A stretch of DNA of 64,000 nucleotides, taken from Dehalococcoidia bacterium. GTDB taxonomy: Bacteria > Chloroflexota > Dehalococcoidia > DSTF01 > JACRBR01. Position 1 is the first letter of the stretch, and each line of letters begins with the position of its first letter. The notes beneath the pieces were generated by a model. The model saw only the letters and a program-made list of their open reading frames with translations. It searched no databases and was not told the origin of the DNA. This document shows positions 16,594-25,215 of the stretch, piece by piece. The translations under genes were made by a program, and so were the position numbers. Where the stretch lies: positions 1-64,000 of the forward strand of contig JADMII010000001.1 of the NCBI GenBank assembly GCA_015478665.1. The letters run 5' to 3'.

Positions 16594-17310
16594 GTGAACG
16601 ACGCCGGCTTCAGCGACGACCCCACCGACCAGGCGAATCGCTTCGCGATCGTCATCATCGCGCTCGCCGTCATCTTCTGCGCGCTGCTCGTCGTGATGCT
16701 CGCCTGGGGCGCCTCCGCCGGCAGCATCGCCCGGCTCAACGACTTCGCCGGCTACCTGCAGGACCACGACGGCCGCGACGCGAAGCTCATCCTGACGCTC
16801 GGTGCCGCCGTCGTCGTCCTGCTGATGCTCGCCGTGGTCGTCATCGAAGTGACGCCTTCGCCGGTCGTCAAGATGCGGCTGCGCGGCGTGCAGGCCGGCG
16901 ACGCCAGCATCACCACGAAGGAGATCGCGGCGCGGGTCGAGGCCGAGGCGCGCGGCGTGCCCCATGTCCGCGCCTGCACCGCGGTCGTCGCCGCGCGCGG
17001 CCGGCGCGTCGACCTCGTGCTCGACCTGCACGTCGATGCCGGCGCCGACCTGGCGCAGACCGCCGATGCGGCGTGTGGTCGCGCGCTGCTCCTGGTCGAG
17101 CAGCGGCTCGGCATCACCCTCGCGCAGCCGCCGCGCGCGCGCCTGCACTATCGCGAGCTCCGCCTGCGCGACGAATCGCTGCCGCCGGAGCTGCGCCATT
17201 CGACTGTGGCGGCGGCCGCCGGCTGGGCGGCGCCGACGACGAACGGACCAGAGGAGGCGCGTGACCGACGACCAGGAGACGCAGAGTCATCTGAAGAAGC
17301 GCAAGCCTAA
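16594..17310 (+). CDS. AmaP-like alkaline-shock membrane-anchor protein
   Basis: Protein of 238 residues starting at GTG 16594. Two membrane helices (about 17-40 and 62-86) are separated by about 20 residues, then a cytoplasmic Asp23/AmaP-type domain follows (PSPVVKMRLRGVQAGDASITTKEIAARVEAEARG is its start region; V-D-L-V-L-D-L-H-V-D-A later). AmaP anchors Asp23 at the membrane in Firmicutes, where the pair responds to cell-envelope stress. The last 50 bases overlap the scpB start in another frame, so the two are likely co-transcribed. No Asp23 partner gene is present here. Confidence 0.72.
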   Translation: MNDAGFSDDPTDQANRFAIVIIALAVIFCALLVVMLAWGASAGSIARLNDFAGYLQDHDGRDAKLILTLGAAVVVLLMLAVVVIEVTPSPVVKMRLRGVQAGDASITTKEIAARVEAEARGVPHVRACTAVVAARGRRVDLVLDLHVDAGADLAQTADAACGRALLLVEQRLGITLAQPPRARLHYRELRLRDESLPPELRHSTVAAAAGWAAPTTNGPEEARDRRPGDAESSEEAQA

Positions 17311-17863
17311 GCTCATCGAGCGGCCGGCACCCGAACAGGTGTTGCCGGTGATCGAAGCGGTGCTCTTCGTCGCGGATCAGCCGGTCGAGGTGGCCACGCT
17401 CGCCCGCAGCATCAACGCCCCCAGGGACGAAGTGCTGCGCGCCCTCGATGCGCTCGCCCAGCAGTGCCGCGAGCGCGGCGTGCGGCTGCAGCGCGCCGGC
17501 GAGCTCGTGCAGCTCGTGTCGGCGCCCGAGACCGCCGCCTACGTCGAGCGCTTCCTCGGCATGGAGCTGCCGCGCCTCACCGACGCATCGCTCGAAACGC
17601 TGGCGATCATCGCCTATCGGCAGCCGATCGCCCGCGCCGGCATCGAGGCGGTGCGCGGCGTCGAGTGCGACGGCCCCATCCGCACGCTGCTCGCGCGGGA
17701 GCTGATCGCGGAGGTCGGCAGGGCGCCGGTGATCGGCCGGCCGACGCTCTTCGGCACGACGGTGCGCTTCCTTGAATACTTCGGGCTTGAGCGCCCGGAC
17801 GACCTGCCGCCGTTGCCGTCCGCCGGCGAGGCGATCGAAGACGGCGACGAGGCGGCGATCTGA
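17261..17863 (+). CDS. scpB: Segregation and condensation protein ScpB
   Basis: Protein of 200 residues from GTG 17261, preceded by GAGGAGG and overlapping the AmaP-like gene by 50 bases. Two winged-helix domains typical of ScpB: EQVLPVIEAVLFVADQPV at the start, then LTDASLETLAIIAYRQPI, the family signature, and GRPTLFGTTVRFLEYFGL at the end. ScpB binds ScpA and the SMC ATPase to form condensin for chromosome compaction. scpA is not in the window, although the genes are often adjacent. Confidence 0.95.
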   Translation: MTDDQETQSHLKKRKPKLIERPAPEQVLPVIEAVLFVADQPVEVATLARSINAPRDEVLRALDALAQQCRERGVRLQRAGELVQLVSAPETAAYVERFLGMELPRLTDASLETLAIIAYRQPIARAGIEAVRGVECDGPIRTLLARELIAEVGRAPVIGRPTLFGTTVRFLEYFGLERPDDLPPLPSAGEAIEDGDEAAI

Positions 17864-18162
17864 ACATCGGCGCGCTCCGATTCTCGCTCCGCATCTCCGG
17901 CAGCGCCTCACTGAAGGACAAGCGCCAGGTCGTGCGCAGCGTCGGCCAGCGCATCCGCAACAAATTCGCTGTGGCGGTGGCGGAGGTCGGGGACAACGAC
18001 GACCGCCAACGCGCGACGCTGGGCGTCGCCGTCGTCTCGAACGACGCGCGCCACTGCGCCGAAGTGCTGCGCGCGATCGTCGCCTACGTCGAGTCATCGC
18101 GGCTCGACGCGGACGTCGTCGACGTCGAGAGCGAAGTGATCCCGTTCGACGCGCCCGCCTGA
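17860..18162 (+). CDS. DUF503 (YlxP-like) protein with probable CTG start
   Basis: Protein of 100 residues. Homologues begin M-x-I-G followed by a beta strand; here that position is CTG at 17860-17862, which overlaps the scpB stop as CTGA. The next usable start is GTG 17932, which would delete the first strand. Family features are SLKDKRQVVRSVGQRIRN, NKFAVAVAEVGDNDDRQRA and LGVAVVSNDA. YlxP-like proteins occur next to translation genes (rbfA, infB) and have an unclear, possibly ribosome-linked role. Translation coupled to scpB would explain use of a weak start codon. Confidence 0.8.
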   Translation: MNIGALRFSLRISGSASLKDKRQVVRSVGQRIRNKFAVAVAEVGDNDDRQRATLGVAVVSNDARHCAEVLRAIVAYVESSRLDADVVDVESEVIPFDAPA

Positions 18163-18302
18163 CAAGAGGCGGTGGCGGACACCGGCGGCCTCGTCCGGCT
18201 TGGAGTCTCACGTGGTCTGCGTCCGCCAGCGGCTGGAGGCTGAAAGCCGGAGGCCGGAAGCCGCCGCTCGGGGTGCCGCACGGCCGCCGGCGCGACGCCT
18301 GC
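18163..18302. other. Array-distal flank with degenerate GGAGGC words
   Basis: No gene. GGCTGGAGGCTG and AGCCGGAGGCCGG occur between 18230 and 18264, related to intergenic sequence elsewhere in the window. The trailing end of the CRISPR array begins at 18303. Confidence 0.5.
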
Positions 18303-21300
18303 TCCAGGAACTGCGCCCGTCGTTTCCGACGGGTGCAACTTACACGCATCCGCTACTGCGCAAAGTGGGCGCATGTTTCAATCCTCACCCGTCGTTTCCG
18401 ACGGGTGCAACCGGCGCGACGGCGGCCGCCGGCGGCGCGACGACGTCGTTTCAATCCTCACCCGTCGTTTCCGACGGGTGCAACCTGCTCGTGCGGCTGC
18501 TCCAGGCCCGCTACGGCACGTTTCAATCCTCACCCGTCGTTTCCGACGGGTGCAACTGGCCGACAATGCGTGGGTGACCGACGATGCGCTCGTGTTTCAA
18601 TCCTCACCCGTCGTTTCCGACGGGTGCAACCCGCCGGCAGCATGTCCACCGGCGACCTTACCTGTTTCAATCCTCACCCGTCGTTTCCGACGGGTGCAAC
18701 CCTACAGTATCACCACCTGATTGCCGATACTACCAGTGTTTCAATCCTCACCCGTCGTTTCCGACGGGTGCAACCCCTACAGTATCACCACCTGATGCCG
18801 ATACTAAGTGTGTTTCAATCCTCACCCGTCGTTTCCGACGGGTGCAACGGACCCACAGCCCGTTAAGTCGTAAGGGGCGACTGCGGGTTTCAATCCTCAC
18901 CCGTCGTTTCCGACGGGTGCAACGCCGACAATGCGTGGGTGACCGACGACGCGCTGGTGTTTCAATCCTCACCCGTCGTTTCCGACGGGTGCAACTGCCG
19001 GAGGCTACTGGCCCTCGGGCCGTTTGGCTGGTTTCAATCCTCACCCGTCGTTTCCGACGGGTGCAACATCGCCGCCCAGGCGAACTCCATCTCCGCCGCC
19101 CAGGTTTCAATCCTCACCCGTCGTTTCCGACGGGTGCAACGAGCAGCGAGGCACGTTCATCGGCTGCGGGGAGCGTGTTTCAATCCTCACCCGTCGTTTC
19201 CGACGGGTGCAACGTGGTTGGCGTCTCGAGCTCTCCTACACCGTGCCGATGTTTCAATCCTCACCCGTCGTTTCCGACGGGTGCAACCGTCGCTGTACAC
19301 CCGGGCGGTCGGCCAACTCTCCAGTTTCAATCCTCACCCGTCGTTTCCGACGGGTGCAACGAGGCCCGGGTAATCATCGAGGCGTGGGTGAGCGGGTTTC
19401 AATCCTCACCCGTCGTTTCCGACGGGTGCAACCTATGCGCGGATTGGCGGCAAGGCCCGGGTTAGTGGGTTTCAATCCTCACCCGTCGTTTCCGACGGGT
19501 GCAACCCCATGCCCAGCGACGTACGCCGTTGGCGTCGATCGTGTTTCAATCCTCACCCGTCGTTTCCGACGGGTGCAACAAGTGTCCGGCAATGCTCGGG
19601 TGGGCGGCAGGGCGGTTTCAATCCTCACCCGTCGTTTCCGACGGGTGCAACCGCCTCCTGCGACTGCCACTCGTACACCTTGAGCGGTTTCAATCCTCAC
19701 CCGTCGTTTCCGACGGGTGCAACCTGAGCTGGTTGAGCTAGCTAGCTTTGGCTGATATCTGTTTCAATCCTCACCCGTCGTTTCCGACGGGTGCAACTTT
19801 CCCTTTCCTTTCCCCTTGGTGGTGATGGTGTTTCAATCCTCACCCGTCGTTTCCGACGGGTGCAACGCGCATTGTCGTCAATCCACGCCTCGCCGGCCAC
19901 GTTTCAATCCTCACCCGTCGTTTCCGACGGGTGCAACGGCGAGCAGATGGGATACTATTGCTCACTCGGAGGTTTCAATCCTCACCCGTCGTTTCCGACG
20001 GGTGCAACTGTCGATGCGGCCGGCAAATATCTCCGTATCCCCGACGTTTCAATCCTCACCCGTCGTTTCCGACGGGTGCAACGTCGAGCAGGTAGACGCC
20101 CGGCCGGATGCGGATGTTTCAATCCTCACCCGTCGTTTCCGACGGGTGCAACATGCGCGGGTTGGCGGCAGTGCACAGGTTGTCAGGTTTCAACCCTCAC
20201 CCGTCGTTTCCGACGGGTGCAACTTCTCCGGAAACTTCAAGCCAGAAGGACAGATGCAGAGTTTCAATCCTCACCCGTCGTTTCCGACGGGTGCAACTTG
20301 GCCCATGGGTGTACAAGGGCGCTCGCAATAAGTTTCAATCCTCACCCGTCGTTTCCGACGGGTGCAACACGTAGCTGCTATAGCCGACATCCCCCGCTTG
20401 CTGAAGTTTCAATCCTCACCCGTCGTTTCCGACGGGTGCAACGTGCCGGTATCACACCAGGCAACATCGTTGACGTGATGTTTCAATCCTCACCCGTCGT
20501 TTCCGACGGGTGCAACGTTGGGCCGTACAAAGACTACAACGATTTCCTGACAGTTTCAATCCTCACCCGTCGTTTCCGACGGGTGCAACCCGACGTTGAC
20601 CCGAGTGTACGCAGCGCTATCCGGTTTCAATCCTCACCCGTCGTTTCCGACGGGTGCAACGATGGTGGTGGAGGGGGGAGGGGTTGATAGGCATCTGTTT
20701 CAATCCTCACCCGTCGTTTCCGACGGGTGCAACGCGGGTACGGGATCACCGCTTGTATCGGATACAGGTGTTTCAATCCTCACCCGTCGTTTCCGACGGG
20801 TGCAACTTGTTCTGGGCTGTTGGCGCAACGTCACCGCTCAAAGTTTCAATCCTCACCCGTCGTTTCCGACGGGTGCAACTAGCTAGCTAGCTTACTTTTG
20901 TTTAGTAACTAATCAGTTTCAATCCTCACCCGTCGTTTCCGACGGGTGCAACGTCACGAGCGCATTGTCGTCGATGCGCGCACGCCCGCCGACGTTTCAA
21001 TCCTCACCCGTCGTTTCCGACGGGTGCAACCGAGCGGTAAGGCGTGGCAGCTAGCTAGCTATCTGGTTTCAATCCTCACCCGTCGTTTCCGACGGGTGCA
21101 ACATTAGCAGTAACATTGGTAAGATTGAAAGTAGAGAGGTTTCAATCCTCACCCGTCGTTTCCGACGGGTGCAACCTGACGCAGTGGACCAGTTGCTGCG
21201 CGACTCAATCAACGTTTCAATCCTCACCCGTCGTTTCCGACGGGTGCAACCTTATTGTACGTTGTCGCCGGCCGGCCGGGCATGGGGTTTCAATCCTCAC

Positions 21301-22050
21301 CCGTCGTTTCCGACGGGTGCAACTTCGCCGCTCGCCGCCCGCTTCACCTGGTAGTCCGAGTTTCAATCCTCACCCGTCGTTTCCGACGGGTGCAACGCAT
21401 GCGACATGTTGGCCGCCGTGTTGTAGACGCCGGTGTTTCAATCCTCACCCGTCGTTTCCGACGGGTGCAACACGTTGGGCTTGGTCAGCGCTTCGCAGTG
21501 ATTTCTGTTTCAATCCTCACCCGTCGTTTCCGACGGGTGCAACGCGTTCACGACGGCACGGATGTCCATGGCGTCGAGTTTCAATCCTCACCCGTCGTTT
21601 CCGACGGGTGCAACGGCAAGAGTCAAGAGATTTTTGTCAAGGCAAACCCAGTTTCAATCCTCACCCGTCGTTTCCGACGGGTGCAACGCTGCACGGTGTG
21701 CAATTATCCCTGCCTGGGGTCCTGTTTCAATCCTCACCCGTCGTTTCCGACGGGTGCAACGGCAAGAGTCAAGAGATTTTTGTCAAGGCAAACCCAGTTT
21801 CAATCCTCACCCGTCGTTTCCGACGGGTGCAACGCTAGCTCATTTGCGATATGGTATACTTGAGATATGTTTCAATCCTCACCCGTCGTTTCCGACGGGT
21901 GCAACTCGTCCCGATCTCACGCTCGCGGCCACCGCCAAGTTTCAATCCTCACCCGTCGTTTCCGACGGGTGCAACTCCGTCGAGACGCCGCCGTAGCCCA
22001 TCAGCTCGTCGATGTTTCAATCCTCACCCGTCGTTTCCGACGGGTGCAAC
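18303..22050 (-). CRISPR. Type I-C CRISPR array, 52 repeats and 51 spacers
   Basis: There are 51 near-identical 37-base repeats (first intact 18375-18411, last 22014-22050) plus a terminal degenerate one (18303-18339) whose first 12 plus-strand bases have diverged. Spacers are 32-41 bases, mostly 34-37; period about 73. Read on the minus strand each repeat is GTTG, stem CACCCGTCG, loop GAAA, stem CGACGGGTG, then an 11-base handle AGGATTGAAAC. The handle and the decayed repeat at the left end both show transcription right to left, with the leader beside cas2. One repeat (20187-20223) has a single C for T at 20194. Spacers 21615-21650 and 21761-21796 are identical. Many spacers are AT-rich compared with the host, as expected for viral origin. 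Confidence 0.98.
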
Positions 22051-22242
22051 GGCTAATCCGACGGGCTCCAACCCTTCCGCGCCCAGCCAACGCCCGCTTC
22101 ACCGCCCATGTGCCGCCCCGATCAGCCGCGCGGCGGCGCAAGTGTCGACCCCTCCGTCCTCTGGGCTGGTCTTCGCCCCCTTTCCGCACACCTGTCCTAC
22201 GCGGACCTCACACTCCCGCTTCCCCGAGCTCCCGTTCCGCGC
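22051..22242 (-). promoter_or_regulatory. CRISPR leader between array and cas2
   Basis: The 192 bases between the first repeat and the cas2 stop form the leader by position. It is unusually GC-rich, without the AT-rich tract of many leaders. At 22057-22072 the sequence TCCGACGGGCTCCAAC resembles the last part of the plus-strand repeat, TCCGACGGGTGCAAC, a degenerate fragment next to the integration site. No clear promoter boxes are seen. Confidence 0.65.
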
Positions 22243-22533
22243 TCAGCCGATGAGCGTCCCCCCAAAATCGACCTCCGGCCCCAACCCGAACACCTGCGTG
22301 AACGCCGACCGCGGCTCGCGCAACCGGTAGATCCGCAGGCTGTCCTGCGATGGTTCGATCTCGCGCAGCAGCTTGTACGTGAAGCGCTCCACCTGCACAT
22401 CCGTCAGCACGCACTCGAACACGGACTTCTGCACGCGCTGCCCATGCGCCACGCAGACGTTCGCCACTCGGCGCAGTCGGCGTCGGCCCTCCCTGGAATC
22501 TGTCGCGACGTCGTATGCCACCAATAACTCCAT
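22243..22533 (-). CDS. cas2: CRISPR-associated endoribonuclease/integration protein Cas2
   Basis: Protein of 96 residues with a ferredoxin-like fold: MELLVAYDVATDS carries the first strand and conserved Asp8, GQRVQKSVFECVL follows, and the C-terminus ends in VDFGGTLIG. Cas2 dimers bridge two Cas1 dimers in spacer integration. It lies 19 bases downstream of cas1 and is the last cas gene before the leader, the standard I-C order. Confidence 0.97.
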   Translation of the reverse strand: MELLVAYDVATDSREGRRRLRRVANVCVAHGQRVQKSVFECVLTDVQVERFTYKLLREIEPSQDSLRIYRLREPRSAFTQVFGLGPEVDFGGTLIG

Positions 22534-22552
22534 CTCAACACCTCCACCCGCA

Positions 22553-23587
22553 TCAACCGCGAGCTACGAACGGCGGATAGTGCTCGAGATCGCCGCGAAG
22601 ATGCCGCGCCAGCAGCCGCGCCTGCACGTGATGCAGCACGCCGAGAGGCACCTTCTGCCGCATTACGCGGTGCTCCACCTCCTCGTGTTTTCGCTTCTGC
22701 CACGCCGCCAGCACCTCCCTCCTCCCCTCGTCCCCCAGGTACACTGCGCCACCCGGTAGCGTCCGAAACGCCGCCGCGCGCAGTTGCCGCCGGTTCACCA
22801 ACGTCAGCGCCAGCCGATCGCAGAGGATGGGCCGCATCTCCTCCATCAGATCGAGCGCCAGGGCCGGCCGCCCGGGACGAAGCGCATGCAGATAGCCCAC
22901 CTGTGGGTCCAGCCCGACGCCCTCCAGGCCGCTCTCGCACTCGGCGCGCAACAGCGCGTACAAGAACGACAGCAGCGCATTGATCGGGTCGCGAGGCGGC
23001 CGGCGCGTCCGCCCACGCGGCGCGAACGTCGCCCGGTCCTCCCGCACCATGGCCCCGAATGCGCCGAAGTACGTGCGGGCCGCATCGCCTTCGATTCCGC
23101 GCACCACGTTCAACTCGGTCGCGTCACGCAGCCGCGTCAGCCCGTCGGTGAGGAATGCGCCCGCCCGCACCAGCACCGCCCGATCGCCGTCATCCGTCGT
23201 ATCGCGCGCCGCGCGCAGCAGCACATGACGGCTGTTCTGCAGCTTCCCGGCCACCATCTGGCGCGCGATCGCCGTCGGCCGCGCCCCATCCGACAGCGCG
23301 AGATGCTGCGCCCGGCGCAGCAGCACGTTGCCCTTCGTCGTACCTTCGATGCGCGCGTGGAACCGGCCTGTGCGGTCGAGCAGGACGATGCTGCGGCCGT
23401 CGTCCGCGCAGCGTTCTACCAGCCACGGCGAGACGTTGATCGCGCCGAAGCAGACGATGCCCGCGAGCCGCAGCAGCGGCACGCGCAACGTCGTCACGCC
23501 GTCCACCTCGACGCGCACGGTGCCGTGGTCCAGACGCAGCGAGGCACCGGCCGTCGTGACGTACAGCGTGTTGCCGATGTCCGTCAT
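22553..23587 (-). CDS. cas1: CRISPR-associated integrase Cas1 (type I-C)
   Basis: Protein of 344 residues, the usual I-C length. The N-terminal beta domain starts NTLYVTTAGASLRLDHG. The metal-site residues are visible as Glu in RGIEGDAARTYFGAFG, His in VGYLHALRPGRPALALD, and Asp/Glu in LDLMEEMRPI. It integrates prespacers at the leader end of the array with Cas2 and Cas4. The start ATG overlaps the cas4 stop by 4 bases. Confidence 0.98.
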   Translation of the reverse strand: MTDIGNTLYVTTAGASLRLDHGTVRVEVDGVTTLRVPLLRLAGIVCFGAINVSPWLVERCADDGRSIVLLDRTGRFHARIEGTTKGNVLLRRAQHLALSDGARPTAIARQMVAGKLQNSRHVLLRAARDTTDDGDRAVLVRAGAFLTDGLTRLRDATELNVVRGIEGDAARTYFGAFGAMVREDRATFAPRGRTRRPPRDPINALLSFLYALLRAECESGLEGVGLDPQVGYLHALRPGRPALALDLMEEMRPILCDRLALTLVNRRQLRAAAFRTLPGGAVYLGDEGRREVLAAWQKRKHEEVEHRVMRQKVPLGVLHHVQARLLARHLRGDLEHYPPFVARG

Positions 23588-24276
23588 CGCCGGCCTCCGT
23601 CATCAGGGACAGCCGCATCGAACACCTGGAACAGCGCGCCCTGCAGACCGCGCAGCCGGTCGCGCGCCGCCACGACGGAGGGAAGGCAGGACACGTTCAG
23701 CGAGCAATGCGTGCACCGGGCATCGTCCGGTGCCGGCGGCAGCCGCTGCGATGCGAACTGCTCCCGCACCGCCACGACTGCCGCTTCCGTCGCCGCCCGC
23801 AGTTCCGCCGTCAACTCGACCGCGTGCCGCCGTCGCGTCGTCCAGTAGAAGACGGCGCCGCGCGGCACCGGCACGCCGAGCATCTCCTCCAGGCAGAGCG
23901 CCTGGGCGCACAGTTGCAGGTCTTCCGGGCGGAAGCGGCCGCCGTGCCGCCGCCGCCCGACCTTGTACTCCACCGGAAGCACGCCCTCCCCGTGGAACTC
24001 GACGAGGTCGGCCTTGCCGATCAGCCCCAGGCGATCTGACCAAATCGGCAGTGCGCGCTCCGACCGCACGCCGGCGATGAGTTCGGACCCCGGGATATCG
24101 ACGCGCTCGTGCGCCTCCGTCCCGCGCACCGTGAACACGTTCTCATCGAACGTCTCGTCGACGTGGATGAGCGCGCACTGCCGCGCGCAGTAGGCGTAGT
24201 GCTCGAGCGCCGATACCGGGATCCGCTCATCCTCCGGCGTCCAGGCGGCGGCCTCGAAGGGCGCCGCCGCGCTCAT
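23584..24276 (-). CDS. cas4: CRISPR-associated exonuclease Cas4
   Basis: Protein of 230 residues. One iron-sulfur cysteine pair lies near the N-terminus (YCARQC) and two further cysteines near the C-terminus (CTHCSLNVSC), fitting a 4Fe-4S cluster. The RecB-like nuclease core has GKADLVEFHG and PVEYKVGRR plus QLCAQALCLEEM. Cas4 trims prespacers and selects the PAM end during adaptation. It overlaps both cas7 and cas1 by 4 bases. Confidence 0.96.
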   Translation of the reverse strand: MSAAAPFEAAAWTPEDERIPVSALEHYAYCARQCALIHVDETFDENVFTVRGTEAHERVDIPGSELIAGVRSERALPIWSDRLGLIGKADLVEFHGEGVLPVEYKVGRRRHGGRFRPEDLQLCAQALCLEEMLGVPVPRGAVFYWTTRRRHAVELTAELRAATEAAVVAVREQFASQRLPPAPDDARCTHCSLNVSCLPSVVAARDRLRGLQGALFQVFDAAVPDDGGRR

Positions 24277-25211
24277 CCGACCAGCCGCGTCAGCGTGACC
24301 CCTTCGGGCAGCGCGCCCTCGTTCACGCGGACGATGTAGTCGGAGAAGCGGCGGACGGCATCGACCTCGGGCACGCGCTGCACCTCGACAGTCTCGAAGA
24401 GGTCTTGCGCCGGCGCGTCGCCGAGCTTGCTCTCGTGCGAGAAGACGTACAACCCGCGGCAGGACATCAGCCCGCGCGCCGCCGAGCGATCGTTGTCCCA
24501 CATGCCCTGCAGCGCCTGCCAGAACAGCGCCAGGTCGTCGCTGTCGACGCCCGTGCGTTCCGCGAAGTGGGGGTTGAAGAACCCGTAGGCGCGGTAGAGC
24601 CCGTACGGCACCAGCGCCTTCCGGCCCATCTCCGTCGTCTTGCCGCTGACCTTCTCCGTGCCATCGGCCTGCTCCGTCACGACGACCTTCGCGTCTTCCT
24701 CCTTCGTCACCGCGACGCGCGTGATCGAAAGGTCCAGCGGTACGACCTCGTCGTACGAACGCGCGAACGTCAGTTGCAGCGGGCCCCGCACCTGCCCGCA
24801 ATTCGTGCCAGTCGTCATTACTGCGCCGAACATGCGGATGTCATAGAAGGTCCGGCACATCCACTGCCGCGCCCGCTCGACGGTATCGCGGTCCTGCTTG
24901 GCGCCGGTGGACTTCAGCTTCTCCGCGTCATACGCCCGCTTGTGCTGGGTGTTGAGCGCCACGCCCTTGCTCTGGACGTAGATTTCGAAGCCCGCCCCGT
25001 CGCCGCGCCGCACATCGACGTAGTCGCGCACCTTGCGCTTGATCGCCACGTCGGACACGAGGCCCTGCATCGTCTCCGGATCGACGCGCGGCAGGTTGCC
25101 CGCGTCCGGGTCGCCGTTCGGGTTGCCGTCGCTCACGTCGAACAGCAGCACGAAGTCGTGCCGCCGCCCGGCGTCGGTGCAGATGTCGTTCAGGGTTCCA
25201 CTCATGGTCAT
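24273..25211 (-). CDS. cas7: Type I-C Cascade backbone protein Cas7 (Csd2)
   Basis: Protein of 312 residues from ATG 25211, with GAGGAG 8 bases upstream; a second ATG lies at 25205. The start DFVLLFDVSDGNPNGDPDAG is the I-C Cas7 signature. Further family segments include MFGAVMTTGTNCGQVRGP and LMSCRGLYVFSHESKLG. Several copies coat the crRNA spacer to form the Cascade filament. The sequence identifies the system as I-C rather than I-B. Confidence 0.98.
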   Translation of the reverse strand: MTMSGTLNDICTDAGRRHDFVLLFDVSDGNPNGDPDAGNLPRVDPETMQGLVSDVAIKRKVRDYVDVRRGDGAGFEIYVQSKGVALNTQHKRAYDAEKLKSTGAKQDRDTVERARQWMCRTFYDIRMFGAVMTTGTNCGQVRGPLQLTFARSYDEVVPLDLSITRVAVTKEEDAKVVVTEQADGTEKVSGKTTEMGRKALVPYGLYRAYGFFNPHFAERTGVDSDDLALFWQALQGMWDNDRSAARGLMSCRGLYVFSHESKLGDAPAQDLFETVEVQRVPEVDAVRRFSDYIVRVNEGALPEGVTLTRLVG

Positions 25212-25215
25212 CGTC

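Noticed and set aside
18303-22050. Open frames repeating FNPHPSFPTGAT or VSILTRRFRRVQ across the array
   Set aside because: They are translations of the CRISPR repeat, not proteins; frames change with each spacer length.
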